From NCBI RefSeq assembly GCF_964340395.1, contig NC_135554.1:12080251-12144250 (forward strand): 64,000 nt of DNA, in the 5' to 3' direction. The notes beneath the pieces are model-generated. The model had not been told where the DNA came from, made no database searches, and saw nothing but the letters and a program-made list of their open reading frames with translations. Source of the stretch: Glandiceps talaboti (lineage: Eukaryota > Hemichordata > Enteropneusta > Spengelidae). A program made the translations under genes and the position numbers. Positions 45,950 to 60,360 of the stretch are shown here, piece by piece; position 1 is the first letter of the stretch, and the number at the start of each line of letters is the position of its first letter.

Positions 45950-46305
45950 AGAGATGTATAGTTTTTATAATATATCTTGTTATATGCAGATTATATATTC
46001 ATAGACAGGGAACTAGTTTTTATTATATATCAGGTCATATACAGATTGTATATTCATAGACAGAGAAGTATTAGTTTTTAAGATATATCAGGTTGTATAC
46101 AGATTATACATTCATAAACAGAGGAGTGTATACTTTTCATTATATATCAGGTTGTATACAGACTATACATTCATAGACAGAAGTATAGTTTTTATTATAT
46201 ATCAGGTTATATACAGATTGTATGTTCATAGACAGAAGTATAGTTTTTATTACATATCAGGTTGTATACAGATTATACATTCATAGACAGAAGTATAGTT
46301 TTTTT
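45950..46305. repeat. Minisatellite, unit about 62-65 bp, about six copies
   Basis: Unit holds ATAGACAGAAGTATAG, TTTTTATTATATATCAGGT and TATACAGATTATACATTC. A short matching piece lies at 59817-59910. Confidence 0.9.
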
Positions 46306-46309
46306 TCTT

Positions 46310-48420
46310 CCGTAAGGTAGGAGATACTATAGGGGCAGAAATGTCTGTGTGTATGTGTGTGTGTGTCTGTGTGTCATCGTTTTCTCCAAAACGACTGGTT
46401 CAATAGATATGAAATTTGGTACCCATCTTCCTTATGGAAACATGAAGATCTGATTAGGTTTGGTAAACACCCAATAAATTTTAATGACTCAATTGCATAA
46501 TCAACGGTTTTCAGCAATTAGTATATATCTTATGAATTCAAGTTTCAAAATTCATATAATTTGGTACAAATATAAAAAACCGTATATTACATATGCTTTA
46601 TCAAGTTTGTTGATGTAACTTTAAGCCTTAATGAATCATTTGCATAATTAATGAAGTTAGGCAATTAGGCTGTATCTTAAGACTGCATACTTCAATTTCG
46701 ATATAATTTAGTATATTCATTAAATATAACAAAATACATTTGTCCTATAAGATTTTTTGATATACCTTCCGGTGTTAATGAATAATTTGCATAATTAATG
46801 AGTTTCGGTAATTAGGCTACATCTTAAGACTGCATACTTCGATTTCAATACCATTCAGTACATACATTAACCATAACAAATCATATGTGGCCTATACAAT
46901 TTGTTGATGTACCTGACAGTGTTAATGAATAATTTGCATAATTAATGAGTTACAGTAATTAGGCTATAACTTAAGAATATATATTTCAATTTTAATACAA
47001 TTCAGTACATACGTTAACCTTAATAAATCCCATATGTCCTATAAACTTTTTTGATGTACCTGACAGCGTTAATGAATAATTTGCATAATTAATGAGTTTC
47101 GGTAATTAGGCTATAACTTGAGAATACACACTAATTTCAGTACCATTCGTACATACTTTAACCATAACAAATCGTATGTATCCTATAATGTTTGCTGATG
47201 TACCTTACAGTGTTAATAAATAATTTGCTTAATTAACGAGTTTTGGTAGCTAGACAATATCTTTAGACTGCATACTTCAATTTCCACACAATTTAGTACA
47301 TACGTTAAATGTAACAGAGTGCATATGTACTATAAAGGCCGTCGATTTCACCTAAAGATTTAGGGAACACTTTGCATAATTAATTATTGTCAGTACTTAG
47401 GCTTTGTCAAAAAACGTTCATTACAATATTTTTTTGAATATCATTTTAATGGGCAATTTGCATAATTGGGGAGTCCCTTACAGGAAACATTCAATTTAAA
47501 TCTCATAGATTTTCGATTAGAAATTTAGGAAGTATGATATTAACGTTGAACTTTCTCTAATTTTACCTTGTTGTTTTGCAATTTCTCCCAATATCAATCT
47601 ACTGCTGTTTTGGTGTGAGCCATGTGATCGTGTAATTAACACAGTATCTCGGGAAATATACACTTTCATTGAACACATTCATCAGGTGTAATAAAGTATG
47701 ATTTATAACAATATTATGAAATCTATAAGCCTAAGGAAATAAATTGTTGTTCACGATCTAGCCTACGTGTATTACTTCGCAAAATTGTAGTAACACTGGT
47801 GACCTTTATATTGACCTCTATATATTCAGTATACAGTGAGGGCGCAATGTGTGGTTTGAACAGGGAGTTTGAATTATATTTATGATAGCAAGACGATACC
47901 ATTACGGAAGGGCATTCAGTTTAATCTGGTTAGTAATTATTCTATATATTGATTCAAAGTCAATATCATTTGGTACATATGTTGACCATTACAACACATG
48001 TATGTCCTATAAAATTTGATGATCTAGCTTGTATCTTCAATAAGTAATGTGCATAATTATTGATTTTCAGTAATTAAGCTATATCTAAAGAATACACTCT
48101 TCAAATCATGTTACATTTGGCACACACATCTATCATAACAAAGTATATTATTAGTTTAAAAAAATAATTACCATAAATAATGATTTTTGGTAATTAGGCA
48201 ATAGCTCAAGAATACAACCTTCAAATTTAATATAATTTGGTACATATATCAGTCCTAATAACATTCTATAAAGTTTGTTGCCATAGCTTTTAGTTTTAGT
48301 GAATCATTTGCATAAATTAATGATTTTTGTCAATTAGGCCAGATCTTAAGAAGAAAGCAAGTTTCAAATTTAATAGTTCTATATATCAACCATAAAAATG
48401 CAGAGGTGTCCTATGAAGTT
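46310..48420. repeat. Degenerate tandem array, unit about 140-150 bp, about eleven copies, interrupted
   Basis: The core TTTGCATAATTAATGA followed by GGTAATTAGGCTATATCTTAAGAATA and CARTTTNGTACATACRTTAA recurs near 46490, 46627, 46786, 46925, 47073, 47214, 47370, 47455, 48045, 48170 and 48300. A stretch of about 550 bp (47480-48030) lacks clear units. The start (46360-46430) carries AAAACGACTGGTTCAATAGA and ATGAAATTTGGTAC. No ORF runs through it. Confidence 0.82.
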
Positions 48421-49125
48421 TGTTGGCACAGCTTTTACTTCTTGATTTCTAGTATTTAAGCTATATATAATTTTTGTGTATTCATTGATGATAACAACGT
48501 GCACGTTTGTTATAGTTGTTGATAGTCTCGAGTCGTTGGGTCTGTAATGATACGTCCTTTCGAATTGTCGAAGTAAAAGTTGTAAAATTGCGTTCGTTTG
48601 TTGAATATTGATCCATTGTGTTTTCAAATGGTAGTAACCTGCAATTTGTATATATCGACTTTTACTCTCATCAATGTTGACGTGCAGTAGTTTCGTATAT
48701 TATTCTTCTCTCCGTAACTACATTAAGTGTAATTACATGTACTACCAAACCAAAATGAGTATAGAGTTTAAAATAGGGAGCACGATATTATTTAGGACTC
48801 ACGAAATATTTTTCATGGTTACATATTACATAAAACAACTGATAGTGCATAAGCATATACAATGATACATTTTACCTCGCTGTGTGAACACCAATCAACA
48901 ACGGATGAAAGACGAAAGATTCAAACACAAAATTGTTTGTTTGTGTTCACATTGAGATAAAACGTATGATTTTATGTGCGTGCGTGTTATGTCTGTGTTT
49001 TGTGTTTGTATTCGTATAAAAACGAGGTGTGAGATGTGAAAGAAATCGTGGTGCCTAATTGAAACTGTACTATCTTTCTGGTTTGGTAGTAGCTAACAAT
49101 TCATGTAAGTTTTTGGAATCAGAAA

Positions 49126-49423
49126 ATGACTAGCAATATTTAGGCCCTCTGTAATTTCCTGAACTGAGATGAATAAACTGTTTGGCATCAACTCCATACA
49201 TGTTTACATTTTACTGATATACTCTTTATTTTACGTTTCTCAAGAAAGTGAATAGAGCCATCGTCACCTTGTGTTTGCTGCTCTTACCAATGACAACAGC
49301 TGTTCAATACTACAGCGAATATGAAGGCCAAGAGTTTACCGAAAAGTTCAAAGATCTTGATTGCTATCACCCAATGGGATACTATTGGTCTGGTTTACAT
49401 GAACTGTGCAACCCAAAATAAAT
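49126..49423 (+). pseudogene. Pseudogene copy of the small secreted protein gene
   Basis: Aligned with the intact copy at 53094. The TATA box (49015) and ATG (49126) remain. The bases after the ATG that form the intron-1 donor (GTAACT) in the other copy are deleted. Exon 2 (from 49255, after CTCAAG) keeps the signal-peptide region, then loses 8 nt after GATTGCTAT, shifting the frame. After AACTGTGCAA about 180 nt, including the intron-2 donor, are gone, and the sequence resumes at AAATAAATAAAA. No exon-3 counterpart was found near it. Three independent lesions make it non-functional. Confidence 0.82.
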
Positions 49424-49522
49424 AAAATCACACTTACGGCGTGAGTAAGATGAGATACTGAAAACTCAAATTGGCTCTAAATAGGTGATACCCGAGGAGA
49501 GCTACTGCAAAGGGTCACATCC

Positions 49523-49531
49523 GTCTGTGTG

Positions 49532-49604
<73 letters not shown>

Positions 49605-49608
49605 GTAA
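49523..49608. repeat. (GT)n microsatellite
   Basis: About 85 bp; counterpart of 53690-53748 in the other duplicate. Confidence 0.95.
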
Positions 49609-50659
49609 TAGTGTCCATTCTGCAATGCATGAATCAATTTATGTGTAAACCGAGCAGTAGATGTCAACAGTTTGTATATGGAGGTCACTTAATGTCCCAT
49701 ACTCCGCGATATAACGACAAAATTGCATTACCATTAACTCTGGAAACTTCTTATTTTGGAACTTATTTAATATTGTTGACATCACAGTGCCTGATGTGAG
49801 GTTAAAATAAAAGAATATTTCTTTTGATGATAAATTTCAGGCTTAAGGTGTTTCTTTTAGTGAATGAGTACGAACACGTATTCTGAGATTTTCCAAATGT
49901 AATAACGTGTTTGCTAGAATTTCGTAGACGTTTGGATTCACGGACAAGTGAGTGTGGTGCATGCTGTCCTCGTGCACTTGTTTCCAGGGCAAAACATTGA
50001 CTAGTATGTTTTCGACGAAGACTTGCTTTATATAAATTTTAGCATCCAAACTCATCGTTAGAATACCCCAACACTAGTTCAAAATGGCGCCATAATAAAC
50101 TTTATGAAAGGGGCACAAGCTGAGTTTACACATGTTTGAGTGTAGAGTTTATGCATCATATTTATAAGGTACTCGCAGTATCATACTTACAGGAGCATAC
50201 ATAGCCACCACTAGCAATTAATTGAACAGTAACCCAAACATAATTTATGAATGATCCGATGATGTATCATATGTATCAACAATGTGGAGGAAATCCCTAC
50301 TATGCAATCAACTGGTTTAACAATGACAGAAAACAATTGAAATGTTATAGAATGCACGCGTCGACATTAAAATCAATTTAACATTGTTCAATCGAGGTTA
50401 TAACATATTTTCATTTGACTAAAAAGCTTATGAACTCATCGTGTGCCACCTAGCTATAATCTTGACTGTTTACACAATTATCACGATCCCTAACCGTGCT
50501 GCAGACAATATTCATTAGCTGAATCTGACGACTTCATTTATCGATACTCAAATTGCCTTCAGGCCTTTCTTATACACCAGCAACGTACGCGTTAGCCACT
50601 CTTCATCCAGTCGCAGTACAGTCTGTTGATGCCAAGACAATCCGTGTAAAAGAAGGGGT

Positions 50660-50820
50660 AATCAGAATCAGAATCACTTTATTCATCCCACAAGAGGAAA
50701 TTAAAACAGCAGTTCTTGCAGGTAAAACAAAAATAAAAGCAATACAAAATATAGCATTACATACTACACAGGCCTCAGGCCACTATAGATAATGGTCTGA
50801 GCATAGGCTTACTAAAAGCG
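50660..50820 (-). repeat. LINE 3'-tail-like fragment, copy 1
   Basis: AGAATCAGAATCACTTTATT, CATCCCACAAGAGGAAATTA and following bases resemble the inverted 3' tail of animal LINEs. The same fragment sits at 54822-54985, so it was there before the duplication. Family is a guess from memory. Confidence 0.5.
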
Positions 50821-51096
50821 ACAGCACGGTACTTAAAAGAACGACAATGGTTGCAGGAAATTTAAAATGTCGGGATTTATTTGAACATATCAGACCACTT
50901 GCCTCTTATTATTGTTAACGTTGTTAAAAACTTTGATGATTTTACGTAATATAAAGAACCAGTCAAATTGATGCAATGACCAGGATTAGTAAGAACCTTT
51001 AAAAAATATATTCTAAAGCAGTCCGCTGTGTCTACTTTAAACTCTGAAATGACAAATCTACTCATTACTCACCGTTGTCGTCATCGTCATCGTAAC

Positions 51097-51097
<1 letters not shown>

Positions 51098-51167
<70 letters not shown>

Positions 51168-51182
51168 CCACCACCACCACCA
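51098..51182. repeat. (CAT)n/(CAC)n trinucleotide repeat
   Basis: About 80 bp; the poly-His ORF over it is an artefact. Confidence 0.95.
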
Positions 51183-52265
51183 CCGTTGTCGTCATCGTCA
51201 CCATCATTATCATCATGTATATAATCTACTTGTTTTTTCCATTGACATTTTAAACTAAGTTGAAACTAATTCACTGTATTATCTTTACGAAGGACTTTGT
51301 TATGAAATATTGCGAAATGATCGTCATGTCAAACATAAGATGTGATAAAATTTATTAACAAAGAGGACAAATTCGAAGAAGATGATAAGTTTAAAATCCA
51401 TGGTCGACATGATCCCTAGCATGTGTAAAAAAGACAACATAGATGCAAACATAATTTTACATACCAATATTTGTTTTTAATGCATGCGGGTGTAACAAAA
51501 TTCATAGTTGCTATTAATATCATACTGAGTGTGGTATGCGTGATATGGTGAGTGGCATGTTATCCGCGTGGGCAGTGCGTGTATATATGTTAAATACTTG
51601 CATATTAATGCCCGAGTACATACTATATTGGATCAACCAAGACATCTTTATTTAACGAATATAAACTACTTTTAAAATTCCTTTGAAATTTCACACATCA
51701 TTGATGTGATATTGCCAACGTTAGAAGTTATGTCTGCATACTATACTATTAGGACCACAATTAGGACATTGGAACTAACATTATCCCCAAGAAATAAACA
51801 CGAAACCAACTCAGGCCACAAAATGTCAAAATGACAAGTCCACTTCACAGTCCAGGGAGATATACGAAACCATGAGAAATAAAAAAAAAAACCGAAATGA
51901 ACAGTCAATCCGTTCAAAATCCGTAGATATGTATTCAGAGTCAAATACATTGGCATGGACATGATTGAAATGTTGCATTTGGGTACGTTGAATTAGTGTC
52001 AACAAAGGAAGAGATGTTGCAAATCCTTGCGATCCTTTGGTTGACAGGCTAAACGTCCATACGTTGGCTCACCTGTCGGTGGAATAAAAAGGTAAACAAC
52101 AGGACGACTCTCAGAAATTACCGTTAGAGCTGATGATGGTTACAGCACTCTTACTAGAATTCATATAATGTGGGTTCGACTCCAACACGTAAAACTTTTC
52201 AATCACTTTCCCCATTCTCATTTTATTTCAAATATTTGGGTGACTTTCTGTGAATCTTGCCCTTA

Positions 52266-52340
<75 letters not shown>

Positions 52341-52436
52341 TAATGAAAGCATAGACAGTAGATGGTTAAATTAAAGGCGTTTCATCAGGGAAGGAAGGCG
52401 AGTTACGACGTGACCTCACAATTCCTTGGCAATTCC

Positions 52437-52489
<53 letters not shown>

Positions 52490-52950
52490 CAGGGAATTGC
52501 TTAAAATAAAGTTTCCATTTTTAGAGCTATAGCAGATACTCTAGCCAATTAAAATCGCAAATAAGTATAGAAAACTAATTGTACACTCCACACAAGCTGC
52601 ATTTTACCTCAAAACAATGCATAGACACACCACAGCCATGTGGTTTCGCGACAAAATAAGAAACCTGCTGGCAGTGTAATATCATTAAATGACGTGGCCC
52701 TATTGAACTGCATGTACATTCCATTTGTTTCCTCATATCCAGGTTTAGCAAGCCAATCGCAATCCTTTCCGAGGTGAGCTATTTCGATAACCAAACAGTG
52801 GTAGGATGGCCACCGCAATAATGTTAAACCCATTCCAATCACAACACTCAATCTAGCAAAGATAAACACACTTTTCGTAACCATACAACTATTGTAACTT
52901 GAGAAGATTCCCATGATGGTAAGTGTAATGCTACGTCCTTTCGAAATGTA
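51183..52950. other. Intergenic sequence between the duplicated copies
   Basis: (TA)n at 52267-52340 and (TC)n at 52437-52488. A 141-codon minus-strand ORF at 52609-53034 has two hydrophobic stretches and overlaps the start of the downstream duplicate. It has no recognised domain and no clear splice context, so I do not call it a gene. Confidence 0.5.
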
Positions 52951-53002
52951 ACATTTTCTGTGTGGGCGTGCTATCAGTGCCTGTATTTTGTGTTTGTATT
53001 CA

Positions 53003-53010
53003 TATAAAAA
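53003..53010 (+). promoter_or_regulatory. TATA box of the small secreted protein gene
   Basis: TATAAAAA, 91 bp before the ATG, conserved in the pseudogene copy (TATAAAAA at 49015). The spacing fits a short 5' UTR. Confidence 0.6.
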
Positions 53011-53093
53011 ACGCAGTGTGATGAGATGTGACAAAATTCGTGGCGCCTAATATAAACTCTACTGTCTTTCTGGTTAGGTAGTAGAATCAGAAA

Positions 53094-53685
53094 ATGGTAA
53101 CTTTGACTAGCAGTATCTATGACCTTTGTACTTTTCTCACCTGGGATGAACAAACTGTTTTGACTGCAAAACCATCAACTCTATACACGTTTACAATTTA
53201 ATTAATGTTATACTGTTTATTTTACGTTTTTGAAGAAATTGAATAGAGCCATCGCCACCCTGTGTTTGCTGCTTCTACCACTGGCAACAGCTGTTCAATA
53301 CTACCGCGAGTATGAAGGCCAAGAGTTTACCGAAAACTTCGAAGATCTTGATTGCTATAACTGTATCATCCAATGGGATACTATTGGTCTGGTTTACATG
53401 AACTGTGCAATTCGTCATAAAGGTTGTCCAAATAACCTGAAAAATGCCGTCAACAGAGTACATGGCCCAGATGCAAAAATCAAACCCGGGTCGTATATGC
53501 TGTTAAGAGCTGACTGGGGCAGAGAAGCTACCTATGAGATCGCTGTGCCAAAACCAGTATGGGATACGGACTATGATGTGGTAGGTAGAAAATAAATAAA
53601 ACCACACTTAAGATGAGATACTGAAACCTCACATTGGCTCTGAATAGGTGATACCAGAGGAGGGCTACTGCAAAGGGTCACATCC

Positions 53686-53740
<55 letters not shown>

Positions 53741-55713
53741 TGTGTGATTGTGTAACAGTGCTCTTTCTGCAATGCATTATATATTAATCAATTTATGTGT
53801 AAACCGAGCAGTAGATGACATATACAACAGTTTGTATTGTCCTACCCTCCGCGATATAACGACGGAATTACATTATTATTAACCCTTGAAACTTCCTATT
53901 TTGAAACTAGTTTAATAATGTTGACATCACAGTGCCTGGTATGAGGTTGTAATAAAAGAATATTTGTTTTGGTGATAAATTTTAGGCTTAAGACGTTTCT
54001 TTAGTGAATGAGCACGAAATCGTATTGTGAGATATTTCAAATGTAATAAAAGACGTCGTTGCTAGAATACCATAGAAGTTTGGACTCACAAACAAGTGGG
54101 TGTGGTGCGTGCTGTCCCCGTGCACTCATTTTAAATTGAGGGCAAAACATTGCTATGTCTTCGACGAAGACTTGTTTTATAATAAGTTTTAGCATCCAAA
54201 CTTGTCGTTAGAATACCCCAACACTTGTTCAAAATGGCGCCATAATAAACTTTATGAGAGGGGCACAAGCTGAGTTTACACATGTTTGGGTGTAGAGTTT
54301 ATGCATCATATTTATAAGGTACTCGCAGTATTATACTTACATGAGTATACATAGCCACCACTAGCAATTAATTGAACAGTAACTCAAACCTGGTATCAAG
54401 ACATAATTTATAAATGATCCAATGATGTATTCTATGTATCAACAATGTGGAGGAAATCCCTACTATGCGATCAACTGTTTTAACAATGCCAGAAAACAAT
54501 TGAAATGTTATAGAATGCACGCGTCGACATTACAATCAATTTAACATAGTTCAATCGAGGTTATAACATATTTTCATTAAACTAAAAAGCTTACAAACTC
54601 ATCTTGTGCCACCTAGCTTTATTCTTGACTGTTTACACAATTATCACGAGCCGTAACCATGCTGCAGAAAATATTCATTAGCTGAATCTGACGACTTCAT
54701 TTATCGATACACTCAAATTGCCTTCAGGCCTTTCTTATACACCAGCAACTTTAGCCACTCTTCATCCAGTCGCAGTACAGTCTGTTGATGCCAAGACAAT
54801 CTGTGTAATATAGGGGGTAATCAGAATCAGAGTTATTTTATTCATCCCACAAGAGGAAATTAAAACAGCAGTTTTTGCAGGTAAAACAAAAATGAAAGCA
54901 ATACAAATTATAGCATTACATACTACACAGGCCTCAGGCCACTATAGATAATGGTCTGAGCACAGGCTTACTAAAGGCCACAGCACGGTACTTGCATTTG
55001 GTTGCAGGAAATTTAAAATGTCGGGATTTATATTTTAAACTCTGAAATGACAATCTACTCATTACTCATTCAGGCCTTGGCACTTATAGGATATATACTT
55101 TCTTTTTTCCCTCTAGATCTTCTTTGGGTTAATTACAATTACGTACATCACAATATTTTATGTATATGTTACTTTTTCACAATAACGTGGCTTAGAGTTT
55201 TACAGGGTGATGGAGCTGGAATTGACATGTTGGACGACTGTTTCCTTTGCACCCCTCAGTTTGTGGAATTGTATGGTATGAAGAGTGTGTCTACTCTGTG
55301 TGGGGTAAATACCTGAATTGTCTCTAATATATATACATGTGTATGTATGTATGTATGTATGTATGTATGTATGTATGTATGTATGTATGTATGTATGTAT
55401 GTATGTATGTATGTATGTGTGTGTGTGCGCGTGTGTATGTATTGTTAAGTTTTATCCCTATCATGTGTTTGGGATCTGATTTTAGTAATTATTGCTGTAC
55501 TTATTTTAACGTCTGTTTTATGATTATGTTGTACAGCGCCTTGAGATGTCTCTGAAATTGAGGCGCTTTTATGAAAATGAAATTTAATAGTATCATATGT
55601 TGTTTAATTGTGAGCAATGTAAACTAAAGGTAATCAATACTTTTTGAAAAAATGTTATCGTACACAGCAGATAAAGAATTACTTTTCAATATAGGAATGA
55701 AGAGGAGCTCAAT

Positions 55714-55782
<69 letters not shown>

Positions 55783-56365
55783 TGTAGTGAAAAAATAAAT
55801 GTTTAATACAGAATAAGTTTCAAGGACAAATTTGTTCCTTTTTAAAAGATGCATTTTTTCCTCTTTGCTCATTATTTAAGAGACACGATTGAACTTGGAA
55901 GAATAATTACGTAATTTCTACAATATACTTAAATACTAGTGTTATTTATCCAAAGTTCTGTGGCACACCAGGTGTAAAGGACACTGGACTTGTCTTCTGA
56001 TATGATATCTATTTCGCACTATCTAAAAATGTCCAGAAAAACCTTGTCTACATTTGAAGCTAACTATATTTTTGAAATTTCATTTTTTCTTATTTTATCC
56101 CAGCTTTGACAACATCTTTAATTATATGAAATAACCTTGGACTTCGATTCATTACAGAATTTAATTATGATTTTTTTATTACACATTGGCTGAAGATGGA
56201 TGTCACAACTTTCCCAAATATACCGGACGGTTTGCATGGGCTCCTGTCAGGCCGATAACCCACAGTTCTGAACTGATTTGCACCATGATGACTTTAACTG
56301 ATGGGACAACTACCCACAAGCACTGTTTCCTGAACTGGGAAGATGTTCCGGTCAATTTTGATTAG
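53094..56365 (+). CDS. Small secreted cysteine-containing protein, three exons, unrecognised family
   Basis: Model: exon 1 contributes only the ATG (53094-53096), followed at once by the donor GTAACT. Exon 2 is 53236-53584 (acceptor TTTTTGAAG, donor GTAGAA). Exon 3 is 56196-56365, after a T-rich acceptor ending GCTGAAG, and ends in TAG. The three join in phase to 522 nt, 173 residues. The joined N-terminus (MKLNRAIATLCLLLLPLATA) is a signal peptide with a likely cut before VQYY. The mature part has seven Cys (DCYNC, NCAIRHKGC, DGC, LIC, KHC). AATAAA lies at 56521, 156 bp after the stop. The 2.6-kb intron 2 holds the duplicated flank and microsatellites. If intron 2 is not spliced, the frame would stop at 53595 (120 residues). 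I do not recognise the family; an extracellular role is inferred from the signal peptide only. Confidence 0.68.
53690..53748. repeat. (GT)n microsatellite
   Basis: Just inside intron 2 of the secreted-protein gene. Confidence 0.95.
55336..55424. repeat. (TATG)n microsatellite
   Basis: About 85 bp, ending in TGTGTGCGCG; inside intron 2. Confidence 0.95.
55440..55592 (+). repeat. Probable LINE 3' end fragment
   Basis: TTGTACAGCGCCTTGAGATG and GAGGCGCTTTTATGAAAATG resemble the hairpin-like 3' ends of CR1/L2-type LINEs. No ORF remains. Confidence 0.45.
55716..55781. repeat. (TA)n microsatellite
   Basis: About 65 bp of TA in intron 2. Confidence 0.95.
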
Positions 56366-56520
56366 ATTTGTGCACATTCTTCCCGTCCATCTTCATGTTT
56401 CCATCTCTCAAATTAATCAACTGAGTTTTCATTCACTTTGCATGTCTTATCTAAGTTGACATTATAATAGCTGTCATGATTTAATTAATTTCGATTTGGG
56501 CTTCTTTCTGTCGAAGATGC

Positions 56521-56526
56521 AATAAA
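56521..56526 (+). terminator. Polyadenylation signal of the small secreted protein gene
   Basis: AATAAA, 156 bp after the TAG of exon 3. Confidence 0.55.
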
Positions 56527-56529
56527 GTC

Positions 56530-59595
<3,066 letters not shown>

Positions 59596-59599
59596 CTCA

Positions 59600-59674
59600 T
59601 CTGTGTGTGTGTGTGTGTCTGTCATCTGCGCACTTGTCTGTCTGTTTGTCTGTCTGTCATCTGCGTGTCTGTCA

Positions 59675-59718
<44 letters not shown>

Positions 59719-59770
59719 GATCTGGATCTGCCCCTTTGTCTATCCATCCGTTAGTCTGTCTGTCTGTCTA
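59600..59770. repeat. (TCTG)n microsatellite
   Basis: TG then TCTG repeats with interruptions; the Leu/Ser/Cys-rich ORF is an artefact. Confidence 0.9.
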
Positions 59771-59816
59771 AAATGTGGGTGTCAGTATTTACGCTCTGAT
59801 GACATTGGCGTGTCTT

Positions 59817-60360
59817 GACAGATTATACATTCATATATAGACAGAAGTATAGTCTGTATTATATATCAGGTTGTATACAAATTGTACATTGATAGACAGA
59901 GAAGTATAGTTATATCACGTGTATTTAGCGATGCCCCACCCTTATCCAGGCCTTCACGCTTGTGTGATCTGATTCGCTCTTCACTATATCATCATAGATC
60001 TGCGGCATAGACAGGGCACAATTTGTTAGATGGGACCAACACTGCAAATTCATTCTAAAAGTCTCATTGGCATATCTTTGTGAGTAATTATTACTCTAAT
60101 TTTGTCATAGAATCACAAAACGCTGCCCATAACTAGGATTATAATTATCTTCCAACAAACATATGTTACTGGCTAATTTTAAAAAATTAGCACCCTGTAG
60201 ATTACCAAGTGGTATATGTTTTTTGTTTTTTTAAAGATAAATGTATACATTTTCTGCTGCTGACACCTGCTGTTACACTTATTGTAAATAGATTGTGCAA
60301 TATTAAATAGAAAGAAAAACAGTTACTACACATGTACAGTCTGTAGTGGGTAGATTTACG
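59817..60360. repeat. Mosaic of three repeat fragments
   Basis: 59817-59910 matches the minisatellite at 45950-46305, 59905-59950 matches 43580-43620 directly, and 60225-60360 matches 43850-43985 in inverted orientation. Confidence 0.68.

Larger units (their letters stand above)
48960..51075. repeat. Tandem-duplicated segment copy 1 (contains the secreted-protein pseudogene)
   Basis: Collinear with 52960-55070: TATA-box promoter, exon remnants, (GT)n, 3' flank and LINE tail fragment. The copies lie about 4 kb apart in the same orientation. Confidence 0.9.
52960..55070. repeat. Tandem-duplicated segment copy 2 (contains the intact secreted-protein gene)
   Basis: Partner of 48960-51075. Similarity ends near CTCTGAAATGACAAATCTACT. 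Exon 3 of the gene lies beyond the duplicated part, so the duplication did not carry it. Confidence 0.9.

Noticed and set aside
52609-53034. 141-codon minus-strand ORF with two hydrophobic segments
   Set aside because: It overlaps the promoter of the secreted-protein gene, has no recognised domain, no clean splice donor, and is not conserved as a frame in the other duplicate.
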